Source: Gordonia spumicola
Lineage (GTDB): Bacteria > Actinomycetota > Actinomycetes > Mycobacteriales > Mycobacteriaceae
Assembly: GCF_009932475.1 (NCBI RefSeq)
Contig: NZ_BJOV01000005.1
Location: 2,170,001-2,234,000 of the forward strand
DNA length: 64,000 nucleotides
Reading direction: 5' to 3'
Positions 26,621 to 35,890 of the stretch are shown in pieces. The translations under genes were made by a program, and so were the position numbers. Positions within the stretch are counted from its first letter, which is position 1, and each line of letters starts with the position of its first letter. The notes beneath the pieces are model-generated. The model was not told the origin of the DNA, did no database searches, and saw only the letters and a list, made by a program, of their open reading frames with translations.

Positions 26621-27715
26621 ATGACGCTGTTCGCCATCCGCGACTACCGGCTGTTGTTCGCCGCACAAGTGATCGCCCTCTTCGGCACGGGACTGGCGAC
26701 CGTCGCACTCGGGCTGCTCGCGTACGACCTCGCAGGCTCGAATGCCGCCGCGGTCCTCGCCACGGCGCTGACGATCAAGATGGTGCTGTACGTCGTCATC
26801 GCACCGATCGCCGCGGCCTACGTCGATCGCCTTCCCCGTCGCGCGTTCCTCGTCGGCCTCGACGTGATGCGCATGGGAGTCGTCGTGGTGCTGCCGTTCG
26901 TCACACAGGTGTGGCAGGTGTACGTACTGGTCGGACTTCTGCAGGCGGCGTCGGCCGCATTCACACCGACGTTCCAGGCGGTGATCCCCGATGTCGTCGC
27001 CGACGAGGACGACTTCACGCGCGCACTGTCCGCATCCCAGGTCGTCGGTGGCGTGCGCACGTTCGCCCGAACCCGCGAGCTCCGCGGCGTGCTCGCGTTG
27101 AACTTCACTGTCGCGTCCGCCGGATCGATCGTCGTGGTCGACACGGTGAACCTGGTGCGCGACGACCTCGGTGGAACGCAGACGACGGTCGCCTGGATGC
27201 TCGCGGCGTCCGGACTCGGCACGCTCGTCGTCGCGCTTGTGCTGCCCCGAGTCCTGGACCTCCTCGACTCCGAACGCCCGGTGATGTTGTTCGGGGCGTC
27301 GGTCCTGGTCGCCGCGACCGTCACGACTGCGGTGCTCGCGGTCACCGACACCGCGTCGACGCCGCTCATCGCCACCGTCTGGTCGGCGATCGGCGCGGGA
27401 ATGGCGGCGATCGTCACGCCGACCGGCCGCGTGATCCGCCGGGTGACACCCGCCGTCGACCTTCCCGCCGCATTCGCCGCTCAGTTCTCCCTGTCGCACG
27501 CCGCATGGCTGCTCGCCTACCCGATAGCCGGGTGGGTCGCGACGTCGGCCGGGCTCGACGTCGCATGGCCGATCCTGGCGACCGCCTCTCTCATCGGAGC
27601 CGTCGCCGCCATGGTCGTCTGGCCCGCTCCCGACGCACACGCCGCTCCGGCCCGCCCGTCGATCGACGACGAGGTTCTGCACGCGGCCGCGTGCACGTGC
27701 GCACGGGTCGCGTGA
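26621..27715 (+). CDS. MFS transporter, probably with internal deletion
   Basis: 364 aa, shorter than the roughly 420 usual for this family. The N-terminal half is regular (YRLLFAAQVIALFGTGLATV; motif A as AAYVDRLPRRAFLV). Near residue 140 the text passes from TRALSASQ directly to VVGGVRTFARTRELRG. Related transporters have two helices and a loop (some 60 residues) between these motifs. The frame is intact and continues through about six helices. The C-terminus has a CTC motif. It shares the CsoR-controlled transcript with the His-rich protein. A missing helix 5-6 pair would make export doubtful. Confidence 0.8.
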   Translation: MTLFAIRDYRLLFAAQVIALFGTGLATVALGLLAYDLAGSNAAAVLATALTIKMVLYVVIAPIAAAYVDRLPRRAFLVGLDVMRMGVVVVLPFVTQVWQVYVLVGLLQAASAAFTPTFQAVIPDVVADEDDFTRALSASQVVGGVRTFARTRELRGVLALNFTVASAGSIVVVDTVNLVRDDLGGTQTTVAWMLAASGLGTLVVALVLPRVLDLLDSERPVMLFGASVLVAATVTTAVLAVTDTASTPLIATVWSAIGAGMAAIVTPTGRVIRRVTPAVDLPAAFAAQFSLSHAAWLLAYPIAGWVATSAGLDVAWPILATASLIGAVAAMVVWPAPDAHAAPARPSIDDEVLHAAACTCARVA

Positions 27716-27732
27716 CACTACTGTGGGGAGCC

Positions 27733-28752
27733 ATGACGATCGAATTCGGCCTGGACACGTTCGGCGGCGTCACCAAGGACGGCGAGGGCCGTCCCGTCGA
27801 CCACCCGACCGTGATCCGCGATCTCGTCGAAGACGGGGTGGTCGCCGATCAAACCGGCCTGGACTTCTTCGGCGTCGGTGAACACCATCGGCCCGACTTC
27901 GCGGTGTCGAGCCCGGAGATGGTCCTCGCCGCCATCGCCGCGAAGACGTCGCGGATCCGGCTGGGTTCGGCGGTCACCGTCCTGAGCTCCGACGACCCCG
28001 TCCGGGTCTTCGAACGGTTCGCCACCTTGGACGCTGTCTCGAACGGCCGCGCGGAGATCGTCACCGGTCGGGGTTCGTTCATCGAGTCGTTCCCCCTCTT
28101 CGGTTACGACCTCGCCGACTACGACGTGCTGTTCGAGGAACGCCTCGACCTGCTGTCACGGCTGCTGACGGAGAGGCCCGTCACCTGGGAGGGCACCACT
28201 CGGCCACCGCTGACCGACCAGCGGGTGTACCCGACCACCGCGAACGGCATCCCCACCTGGGTCGGCGTCGGCGGAACCCCGGAGTCGGTGATCCGCACGG
28301 CGCAGTACCGGTTCAACCTGTTCCTCGCGATCATCGGCGGGCCGCCGGACCGCTTCGCCGCCTACATCGACCTCTTCGACCGCGCGCAGGACGAGTTCGG
28401 CGTGCCGCGCGCCAAAGTCGCCGTCCATTCCCCCGGGCTCGTCGCCGACACCGACGACGAGGCCCGCGAACTGGCGTACGACGGCTGGTTCGCGATGCGC
28501 ACGACGATGGGAGCCGAACGCGGCTGGCCGCCGCCGTCGCCGTCCGACTTCGACAGTGAGATCGCCGACGGCTCCCTGCATCTCGGCTCGCCGGAGACCG
28601 TGGCTCGCAAGATCGCACGCACCTTGTCGGTCCTGAAGGTCGACCGTTTCGACGTCAAGTACGACCAGCCGGTGCCGCACGCCGTTCAACGCCGCTCGAT
28701 CGAGCTGTACGGCGACCGCGTGGTCCCGATGGTCAAGGACATGCTCGCGTAA
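27733..28752 (+). CDS. LLM-class flavin-dependent oxidoreductase
   Basis: 339 aa from the ATG at 27733 (GGGGAG just upstream). Luciferase-like TIM barrel: GLDFFGVGEHHRPDFAVSSP near residue 40 carries the typical GVGEHH, then IRLGSAVTVLSSDDPVRVFE and GRAEIVTGRGSF. PTWVGVGGTPESVIRTA and the HLGSPETVARKIART region follow. These enzymes use FMN or F420; related proteins of this subgroup are usually called LLM class or alkanal monooxygenase-like. Substrate unknown. Its 3' end overlaps the convergent gene by 20 bp. Confidence 0.9.
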   Translation: MTIEFGLDTFGGVTKDGEGRPVDHPTVIRDLVEDGVVADQTGLDFFGVGEHHRPDFAVSSPEMVLAAIAAKTSRIRLGSAVTVLSSDDPVRVFERFATLDAVSNGRAEIVTGRGSFIESFPLFGYDLADYDVLFEERLDLLSRLLTERPVTWEGTTRPPLTDQRVYPTTANGIPTWVGVGGTPESVIRTAQYRFNLFLAIIGGPPDRFAAYIDLFDRAQDEFGVPRAKVAVHSPGLVADTDDEARELAYDGWFAMRTTMGAERGWPPPSPSDFDSEIADGSLHLGSPETVARKIARTLSVLKVDRFDVKYDQPVPHAVQRRSIELYGDRVVPMVKDMLA

Positions 28753-29299
28753 CCGACGCGGCGAGTCTCTCGACGGCCCGCGCGACGACAGTCGCGCGAC
28801 GTTCCGGCGTCCGAGCCTTGAGGATCTGCAGCACGATCGTGTACCGCTCCGACCTGCCCAACCCGTCGAACGCCGCCGCGGCATCGGGATTCGCACCGAG
28901 CGCGGCGACGAGGTCGGCAGGCGGTTCGGCGGTGCGCTGCGACTCGTAGGCCGCATCCCACCGGCCGTCGGCTTTGGCGCGCTCCGCCTCGGCGAAACCC
29001 GCGGGACGCACACGCCCGGCGTCCGCCAGCGCCTCGAACTTGTCGACGTTGATCTTCGACCACGAACTGGTCCGGCGCCGCGGGGAGTACCTCTGCAGGA
29101 ACGAGTCATCGTCGTTGGACCTGCGCTGACCGTCGATCCAGCCGAAGCACAGTGCGCCGTCCAGGGCGTCGCCGATCGTCAGCCCGGGGACCGGGGAGCG
29201 ACTCTTCGCGATCCGCAGCCACGCGTCCGCCTGGTCCGCATGGTTCGCCTCGAGCCACCGCTCCCAGCCGTCGCCGCTGGTGAAGTGGAGAATCTCCAT
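28733..29299 (-). CDS. YdeI/OmpD-associated family protein
   Basis: 188 aa from the ATG at 29299 (TGGAGAATCTCC upstream). The block ALCFGWIDGQRRSNDDDSFLQRYSPRR with SSWSKINVDKFEAL is diagnostic of the YdeI family, cytoplasmic proteins linked in other bacteria to polymyxin or bacteriocin tolerance. The C-terminal region ERYTIVLQILKARTPERR is also typical. Convergent with the LLM gene and divergent from the polysaccharide-type cluster. Confidence 0.85.
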   Translation of the reverse strand: MEILHFTSGDGWERWLEANHADQADAWLRIAKSRSPVPGLTIGDALDGALCFGWIDGQRRSNDDDSFLQRYSPRRRTSSWSKINVDKFEALADAGRVRPAGFAEAERAKADGRWDAAYESQRTAEPPADLVAALGANPDAAAAFDGLGRSERYTIVLQILKARTPERRATVVARAVERLAASVTRACP

Positions 29300-29368
29300 T
29301 CGACGATCATCGCACCCCGTCTGCCCGCTTCGGGCGCGGGCATCGACCGACTTGCACAATGTGTTGCC

Positions 29369-31264
29369 ATGGGCGGGATTCGGAGTGCACTGCTGGTGTT
29401 GACCAGCGTTCTGACCACACTGGCGCTGGTCGCCGCGGTGTTGCCGGCGACCGTGTCCGCCGCACCGAGCACGAGTGTCGACCTCGCGCTGACCGGCGCG
29501 GGCCAGACGATCACACTGCCCGGCCGCACCGCCGAGACCGGGCTGCGACTCCCCGTCCCCGACGGCCTCACGCCGGTGTCGATCCGCGGCCGCGTGAGCA
29601 CGCCCGCATACGTGACGCGTGGCAGCGTCGACGTGAAGCAAGGGGACCGGCTCCTCACCCGCATCACTCTTCCGGCGGCGTCGCCCGCCGATCTGACGAT
29701 CCCGCTGACCGGCCTGCGGGTGGACCGACAGTCCCGATCGGCCGCCATCGTCGTCTCCACTCACCTGGACACCGACGGGTTCTGCTCGGACGACCCGACC
29801 GACGGCGTCGTCGTCACCGACGCCCAGGTGATGTACGACGGAGACGAGACGCTGCCCGACACCGTCGGATCTTTCCTCCCGCCGGTGATGACATCGCTGA
29901 CGATCACCGTTCCGGACGACGTCCAGCCCGTCGAGGCGTCCGCGGCCGTCGGTCTGGCGACGGCCGTCGCCGCGCGGTACGGCAGCGCCCCGGTCTCGAT
30001 CACCACCGTCACGCGGCCACGCGACGATCTCCGCGCCGAGCGCGGCGGCCCGCTGTCGCGCCACATCGTGATCGGCACCAACCTCCCGTCGGGCCTGCAC
30101 ATCGCCTCCGGCGGAGCACTGACGATCGGCGGCCCGGCGCCCGACCTCGCCGCGCAGGCGGGCTTCCTCACATCCGACCTGTCGCCGCTCGCCATGTCGC
30201 CGGGCGTGATCGCCGGTCAGCTGTACGACGCCCCGCAACTCGCCCGCGACGTCACGACACTCGCCGACCTCGGCGTTCCCGATCAGCGGGCCACCACGGA
30301 CGGCTGGCCGCGACTCGTCGTCGGCATCGATCAGACGCGGATGGCGCGGCCCTCGCACAATGTCCGCGTCCAACTGCGCGGCACGTTCACTCCGCCGCGC
30401 GGCGACGGGGGACGCATCGTCGTCGCCGTCGGCGACCGCGTTCTCGACAGCGTCCCCACCGATGCGACGGGCGTGTTCAACCGCTGGGTCGCCATCCCCG
30501 ACGACGTCCTGGCCCGATACACCGAGCTGACCGTGACGGCCGAATACGGCGGCGCACGGACCGCCTGCGGGCAGGCCGACCGAGCCACCCTGACTCTCGC
30601 CTCGGACGGGCAGATCGACGCCGACGCCGCCGATCCGCCCACACCGTCCGGGCTGCAGTCGCTGCCGCAGGCCCTGATGCCGCGCGTCCAGCTGGCCTGG
30701 ACCCGGGGCGACGCGGCCGACCTCTCGCGCGCCGTCGACATCCTCACGCATCTGCAGCAGCTGACGTCGGTCCGCCTCGGCGTCGACGTCGTGTCGGTGG
30801 CCGACGCGGCGTCGTCCACGCACCCGGCGGTCGTCATCGGAGCCGACGGCACCGGTCTGCCCGCCGATCTGGCGCTTCCCCTGACGTCGAAGGACGGCAG
30901 GCTCACGGTCAGGGACTCCGTGACCGGGACCGACCGTGTCTTCACCCCCGACCCGGCGGTCCGGTACGGGTCACTGCAGGTGGCCCGCGACAACGGCCGC
31001 AGCGTGCTCGTCGCGTCGTCGGTGGGGAACGCCGCAGCACTCGACGACCTCCTCGGCTGGCTCGGCCGCGACGGTCACTGGTCGTCGGCCGCGGGCGACG
31101 CGATCGTCACGACCGTCGGCGCCGAACCCGTCATGATCGCCTCGACGGCGACTCCGGCTCGGGCCGAGGAGTCCGGCAGCGGCTGGACGTACGCCGTCAT
31201 CGCACTGATCGGCGCGGCCGCCCTGGCCCTGCTCCTGCTCGTCGTGCGTCGACGCCGGAAGTGA
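29369..31264 (+). CDS. BcsB-like exported, C-terminally anchored protein
   Basis: 631 aa from the ATG at 29369. N-terminal signal peptide (about 1-31, ending SAAPS), a large beta-rich extracellular region, and a single C-terminal helix (about 606-625) followed by RRRRK. Two beta-domain segments (about 30-160 and 315-430) alternate with segments that look like flavodoxin folds (SAAVGLATAVAARYGSAPVS). That arrangement, and the downstream GT2 synthase, are those of the cellulose synthase partner BcsB. Sequence likeness is weak, so BcsB-like is an inference. The stop overlaps the next start (GTGA). Confidence 0.6.
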   Translation: MGGIRSALLVLTSVLTTLALVAAVLPATVSAAPSTSVDLALTGAGQTITLPGRTAETGLRLPVPDGLTPVSIRGRVSTPAYVTRGSVDVKQGDRLLTRITLPAASPADLTIPLTGLRVDRQSRSAAIVVSTHLDTDGFCSDDPTDGVVVTDAQVMYDGDETLPDTVGSFLPPVMTSLTITVPDDVQPVEASAAVGLATAVAARYGSAPVSITTVTRPRDDLRAERGGPLSRHIVIGTNLPSGLHIASGGALTIGGPAPDLAAQAGFLTSDLSPLAMSPGVIAGQLYDAPQLARDVTTLADLGVPDQRATTDGWPRLVVGIDQTRMARPSHNVRVQLRGTFTPPRGDGGRIVVAVGDRVLDSVPTDATGVFNRWVAIPDDVLARYTELTVTAEYGGARTACGQADRATLTLASDGQIDADAADPPTPSGLQSLPQALMPRVQLAWTRGDAADLSRAVDILTHLQQLTSVRLGVDVVSVADAASSTHPAVVIGADGTGLPADLALPLTSKDGRLTVRDSVTGTDRVFTPDPAVRYGSLQVARDNGRSVLVASSVGNAAALDDLLGWLGRDGHWSSAAGDAIVTTVGAEPVMIASTATPARAEESGSGWTYAVIALIGAAALALLLLVVRRRRK

Positions 31265-32772
31265 CACCGATGGCCGTCGCCGTCGAGACGCCGGAGGCGC
31301 CCCCACGCGATCACACGCGGGGCGTCGTCGCCCGGATCGTGCTGCGCTGGGCGGCGATCGGGCTGCTCACGGCCGTCGCCTATCACCAGACGATCGCGGC
31401 CGTCGCCGTCGAGATCGCGTCGAAGACCCTCCTCGAATACCTTCCGGTGGCCTTGCTCCTGCTGCTCGGTGCGACTGTCGGCGTCAGCCTCCGCAACGAC
31501 GACGAACTCCCGATCTACGACCGACAGACCGATGTGATCGTGGGCGGCGTCCTGCTGGTCCTGGCCGGCAGCCTGCAGGCCATGCTGAACGCCCGCTACA
31601 GCGCGGTCTACCTCGCTGTTCACATCGACCTGGTGTCGCTGTGGCTGTTCACGTTGAGCGCCTGCGTGCTCTTGTTCGGGATCCGGCCCACCGCCCGGTA
31701 CCGGTGGGTGTGGCTGCTCGGGCTGTCGGTGTTCCCGATGCCCTTCCGCGTCCTGGTCCTCGCGTTCGGCGTCGAGCGGTACTCGGCGGGGATCGCCGTC
31801 CTGATCCTGGCCGTCGGCTGTTCGGCCGTGGCCGTCGGACGGTCCAGGCGGCACGCCGCGGTCGGCGCGACGATGGCCGCGACCACCGGCATCGCGACCC
31901 TCGCAGTGATCACGGTGTTCACACCCGAACTCGCGAGATTCGGCTACATGGCGATCCCGTCGGTCGCGGCCATGCTGACGACCGGCACCGTCATGTACGT
32001 CGACCAGCGGCGCGACGCGGGCTCGCTGCGCCCGTACCCGCACCGCCCGGTGAACAGGCTGACCGCGGCCAATGTGTGGACGGGCGTCGTGATGCTCGCG
32101 GTCGGGTCGGCGGCGATCGCGCTCGTGCCCGTCCCGCACGTCCGCCCGCATCCGGGCACCACGTTCAAGGAGTTGAGCATGCGGTTGCCGCTCGCCGTGC
32201 CGGCCGGATGGCGCCAAGTGAGCGCCCATCCCCTGGACTTCGACCGCTTCTACGGCAGGCACGCGGAGTCGGTCCGACAGACCCTCGTCCAGACGCAGGG
32301 CGACGTCCGCTACGACAAGTCGGCGCTCCCCCGGACCGTCGTCCTCGACGCCGTGGTGACCGACCGGCCGCTGACCCTCGACATCTACCATCCGTCGATC
32401 GTCTACGACACGATCGGCGACCGGACGAGCGAAGCGCGCGCGGTGACCCTGAGCCACGGCATCAGCGGCACCATCGAGACCGTCGTCGACGACAAGCGCG
32501 TCCTCACGTTCAACCGGCTCAGCTGGCGCTGGAACGACGCGGTGTCGACCATGCAGGTGACGATCTTCTCCGTCGACAATCATCTGCCGGGCGCACCGTT
32601 CCCGCAGCCCGCGCACAATCCGCTGCGCGTGATCAACCCGCTGCTCACCATCCTGCTGCGCGGCAACGCGGTCACCACCGACGAGACGCCGTCGTTCAAG
32701 GACGAGAACCTGCTGACCTCGGTGGCCGACGGGCTGATCGATGCCCAGTTGGCCCGTCACGAGGCGGCGTGA
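31261..32772 (+). CDS. Polytopic membrane protein of the polysaccharide cluster
   Basis: 503 aa from GTG 31261, overlapping the upstream stop by 4 bp; ATG 31270 is possible. About nine helices fill residues 25-310, then a soluble domain of about 190 residues begins RLPLAVPAGWRQVSAHPLDF. The plan, a membrane core plus a soluble tail starting with a PAGW motif, recalls exosortase/EpsI-type proteins of exopolysaccharide loci. I cannot find the exosortase Cys-Arg-His residues in proper context. Order within the operon implies a role in polymer export or modification. No firm family. Confidence 0.6.
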   Translation: MTPMAVAVETPEAPPRDHTRGVVARIVLRWAAIGLLTAVAYHQTIAAVAVEIASKTLLEYLPVALLLLLGATVGVSLRNDDELPIYDRQTDVIVGGVLLVLAGSLQAMLNARYSAVYLAVHIDLVSLWLFTLSACVLLFGIRPTARYRWVWLLGLSVFPMPFRVLVLAFGVERYSAGIAVLILAVGCSAVAVGRSRRHAAVGATMAATTGIATLAVITVFTPELARFGYMAIPSVAAMLTTGTVMYVDQRRDAGSLRPYPHRPVNRLTAANVWTGVVMLAVGSAAIALVPVPHVRPHPGTTFKELSMRLPLAVPAGWRQVSAHPLDFDRFYGRHAESVRQTLVQTQGDVRYDKSALPRTVVLDAVVTDRPLTLDIYHPSIVYDTIGDRTSEARAVTLSHGISGTIETVVDDKRVLTFNRLSWRWNDAVSTMQVTIFSVDNHLPGAPFPQPAHNPLRVINPLLTILLRGNAVTTDETPSFKDENLLTSVADGLIDAQLARHEAA

Positions 32773-34226
32773 TGAACGTCGACGCGCTCCTCGCCGACCC
32801 CGACTATCGGGCTAAGGCCCTCCACGACGCCGTCGACGGCCTCCGCGAGCGCGACCCCGCGATGTCGGCGTCGGTGGCCTTCACACCCGTCCAGAAGTGG
32901 ATCGGCATCTCGATCCCGGTCATCGTCCTGGCGGCCGCGATCGTCTCCCCGCAGATCACCGCGACGGTCGTCGTGTCGGTGCTGACCGTCGTCTACGTCG
33001 CCGCGCTCGTGGATCGTCTCGTGCTGTTCCGGCGCGGCCTCGTCAGCGGCGCGCTCACCGTCTCCGACGAACGCGCCCGCGCCGTCGGAGACGACGACCT
33101 CCCCTCATACACCGTGCTGGTCCCCGCCTACAACGAACCCGAGGTGGTCGGCGACCTGATCGGCAACATGCGGGCGCTCGACTACCCGGTCGACAAACTG
33201 CAGGTCCTGCTCCTGCTGGAGGAGGACGACCAGGTCACCATCGACGCGGCGCGGGCCGTCGCCGCCGACGACCTGGTGACCGTCGTCCTCGTGCCGCCCG
33301 CCGAGCCGCGGACCAAGCCGAAGGCGTGCAACTACGGGCTGCACTTCGCGACCGGCGACATCGTCACCATCTACGACGCCGAGGACAAACCCGATCCGCT
33401 GCAGTTGCGGCGGGTGGCCGCCGCGTTCGCCGACCTCGACGACGACGTCGTGTGCGTCCAGGGCAAGCTCAGCTTCCACAACGGCACCGACAACGTGCTG
33501 ACCGCCTGGTTCACCGCCGACTACGGCATCTGGTTCGGATACCTGCTGCCCGGGGTGATGGCGAGCCGCGCCCCGATCCCGCTCGGCGGGACGTCCAACC
33601 ACTTCCGGCGGTCCCTGCTCGACGAGATCGGCGCGTGGGACCCGTACAACGTCACCGAGGACGCCGATCTCGGCGTGCGCATCGCGGCGCGCGGCTACCG
33701 GACCGCGGTGATCGACTCGGTGACGATGGAGGAGGCCAACGTCGACGCCATCAACTGGGTAAGGCAGCGTTCCCGCTGGTACAAGGGCTACATGCAGACG
33801 TGGCTCGTCCACACCCGCCGTCCCGTCGAGCTCGTCCGCACGATGGGCCCGGTGTCGGTGTTCCGCTTCTCGATGCTGCTCGCAGGCACCGCGGTCATCG
33901 CCTGCGTCAACATGCTGTTCTGGTTGATCGCCGCCGTCTGGATCGCGGGCCAGCTGCCCGCGATCTCCGCCCTGTTCCCCGGGCCCGTCTACTTCCTCGC
34001 ATTGACGTCACTCGTCTTCGGCAACAGTTCGATGATCTACATGAACGTCATCGCGATCCGCGAGGACGGGCGCGGCGACCTGTTCTGGCCCGCGCTCATC
34101 GTCCCGCTGTACTGGCTGATGATGAGCGTCGCGTCGCTGAAGGGCATGTGGCAGCTGATCCGGAACCCCTCCTACTGGGAGAAGACGTTCCACGGGATCG
34201 CGAAGACGGATACGGAGTCGGCGTGA
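32772..34226 (+). CDS. Processive glycosyltransferase family 2 (cellulose-synthase-like)
   Basis: 484 aa from the ATG overlapping the upstream stop. Helices at about 40-80, then the GT-A domain: VLVPAYNEPEVVGDLI, YDAEDKPDP (the DXD equivalent), TEDADLGVRIAARGY and QRSRWYKGYMQTW. This TED...QXXRW set marks processive membrane synthases such as cellulose, hyaluronan and chitin synthases. At least three helices follow at the C-terminus. No PilZ domain is present, so c-di-GMP control as in BcsA is not expected. It should make and extrude a beta-linked chain from a nucleotide sugar. Confidence 0.88.
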   Translation: MNVDALLADPDYRAKALHDAVDGLRERDPAMSASVAFTPVQKWIGISIPVIVLAAAIVSPQITATVVVSVLTVVYVAALVDRLVLFRRGLVSGALTVSDERARAVGDDDLPSYTVLVPAYNEPEVVGDLIGNMRALDYPVDKLQVLLLLEEDDQVTIDAARAVAADDLVTVVLVPPAEPRTKPKACNYGLHFATGDIVTIYDAEDKPDPLQLRRVAAAFADLDDDVVCVQGKLSFHNGTDNVLTAWFTADYGIWFGYLLPGVMASRAPIPLGGTSNHFRRSLLDEIGAWDPYNVTEDADLGVRIAARGYRTAVIDSVTMEEANVDAINWVRQRSRWYKGYMQTWLVHTRRPVELVRTMGPVSVFRFSMLLAGTAVIACVNMLFWLIAAVWIAGQLPAISALFPGPVYFLALTSLVFGNSSMIYMNVIAIREDGRGDLFWPALIVPLYWLMMSVASLKGMWQLIRNPSYWEKTFHGIAKTDTESA

Positions 34227-35887
34227 CGACCCGTCGGACCCACCTCGCGGTGTTCGTCCTCGCCGCCGCCTGCTACCTCGCGTTCGGCGCGTATCTCGCG
34301 TTGGACCAGCAGTTCTACTCCGGTGACGCGTTGTCGCGGGTGCAGGCCGCACAGGCCGCGCTCGTCAGCCGCGATCCGCACCTGTCGGCGATCGGTTTCG
34401 TGTTCACACCGCTGACCGCGATCGCCGAGATACCGCTCGTCGCGCTCTCGCCGCTGTGGCCCGCGTTCACGACGCACGCGATGTCGGCCGTCGTCATGTC
34501 CGCGCTGTTCATGGCGGGCTCGGTGATGCAGTTGGCCGGAATCGTCACCGACCGCGGACTGTCGTGGCGGATCGGTGCGCTCGTGGTGGGCGCGTACGCG
34601 CTGAACCCGATGATCGTCTTCTACGGCGCCAACGGCATGAGCGAGGCGCCGTACCTGTTCTGCCTGGTGTGGGCCGTCCGCAGGCTCATCCGCTGGGTCG
34701 ACACCGATGACGTCCACGATCTCGTGACCGCGGGGATCGCCCTCGCCTTGAGCTACCTCACCAGATACGACGGCGGGGCCGCCGGCTTCGCCGCGATGAT
34801 CTTCGTCGCCGTCATCAGCTTCCGCCGCGCCTCGTCGTCGCCGGTCGAGACCGTGACGCGGCGTCGTCGGGCGGTCGTCGACGCCGCCGTCGTCGCCCTG
34901 CCGACGGCGGTCGCCTTCACGGTGTGGGCGTCGACGAGTTGGCTGATCACCGGCGACCTGTTCGCCCAGTTCACGTCCGAGTACGGCAACGCCGCGATCA
35001 TCTCGCAGCTCGGCGGCAGCGGCTCGGACACCGCGACCACCGCACTCGAGTTCTCCGCGACGTGCATGGCGATCATGGCTCCGCTGCTGGTGCTGCTCGT
35101 GCCGGGGGTCGCCGTGGTGCGGCGTCGGCGGCTCCGGGCGGTGGCGGTGAGTCTGGCGGTGTTCGGCGCGGTCCTCGCGTTCCAGGTGTTCGCCTATTCA
35201 CGCGGCACCACGTTCGGCTTCCTGCGGTTCTACATCACCGTGATCCCGCTGTCCGCGGTCCTCGCCGCGCTCGCCGCCCCGATGCGTCGCGACATGCCGT
35301 ACCGCCGTCTCGGTGCGAACGCCGAACTCCCCGACCTCACGCCGTCGCCCGGAGGGTGGCGTCGGCTGATCCCGGTCGCCGCCGCGGCGGCGCTCGTCGT
35401 CGGCGTCGGCACCACGTGGGTCGGCATGGCGTCGCCGAAGTACGCGCCGCAGGAGTTCGCGCTGCGGGCCGTGATCGGGGCCGATCCGGACTCCACCGAC
35501 AAGCTGCTGCTCGACGCCCGGAGAGTGGCCCGGTCGTTCTCCACCGAACGCGAACTGGCGCACTACCTCGACTCACTGAACCTGCCGGACGGAGCCGTCG
35601 TCTGCGACACCGTCTACGGATTCGCCGTCATCGTGCAGTCGCAGCGTCCACGCCAGTTCGTGATCCCGTCCGACGCCGACTTCGCCCGCATCCTCAACGC
35701 CCCCGCGGCCCATCGGGTGCAGTACATCCTCGCGGTCCCCAACGAGGGACGCGGCACCAGCGACGCCGTCAACGTCCGGTTCCCGACCATGTACGAGAAC
35801 GGTGCTCAGATCGCGGCCCTCGTCCTCGAGGCCCGCAACCAGGGTGCCGACCAACCCGATTGGCGTCTCTATCGCGTCGTCTCCTGA
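34223..35887 (+). CDS. GT-C type membrane glycosyltransferase
   Basis: 554 aa from GTG 34223 (GTGA overlap). About ten helices in the first 400 residues. The first outer loop, after helix 1, has FYSGDALSRVQAAQAAL, where acidic residues follow an aromatic, as in ArnT/PMT-like GT39/GT83 enzymes that use lipid-linked sugars. The C-terminal part (from about 420) is soluble: DPDSTDKLLLDARRVARSF and a domain that ends near the stop. Family is inferred from topology. It is the last gene of the four-gene operon and ends 3 bp from the convergent glycosidase. Confidence 0.65.
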   Translation: MTTRRTHLAVFVLAAACYLAFGAYLALDQQFYSGDALSRVQAAQAALVSRDPHLSAIGFVFTPLTAIAEIPLVALSPLWPAFTTHAMSAVVMSALFMAGSVMQLAGIVTDRGLSWRIGALVVGAYALNPMIVFYGANGMSEAPYLFCLVWAVRRLIRWVDTDDVHDLVTAGIALALSYLTRYDGGAAGFAAMIFVAVISFRRASSSPVETVTRRRRAVVDAAVVALPTAVAFTVWASTSWLITGDLFAQFTSEYGNAAIISQLGGSGSDTATTALEFSATCMAIMAPLLVLLVPGVAVVRRRRLRAVAVSLAVFGAVLAFQVFAYSRGTTFGFLRFYITVIPLSAVLAALAAPMRRDMPYRRLGANAELPDLTPSPGGWRRLIPVAAAAALVVGVGTTWVGMASPKYAPQEFALRAVIGADPDSTDKLLLDARRVARSFSTERELAHYLDSLNLPDGAVVCDTVYGFAVIVQSQRPRQFVIPSDADFARILNAPAAHRVQYILAVPNEGRGTSDAVNVRFPTMYENGAQIAALVLEARNQGADQPDWRLYRVVS

Positions 35888-35890
35888 CTC

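Noticed and set aside
25012-26637. 541-codon frame opposite the copper-linked gene and hbd
   Set aside because: It is the shadow of two well-identified genes and has no domain-like sequence.
27020-27090. Frameshift in the MFS gene
   Set aside because: The frame is continuous and membrane-like on both sides; a deletion of whole codons explains the short length.
31261-32772. Firm call as exosortase
   Set aside because: Topology is suggestive but the catalytic residues are not visible in the expected context.
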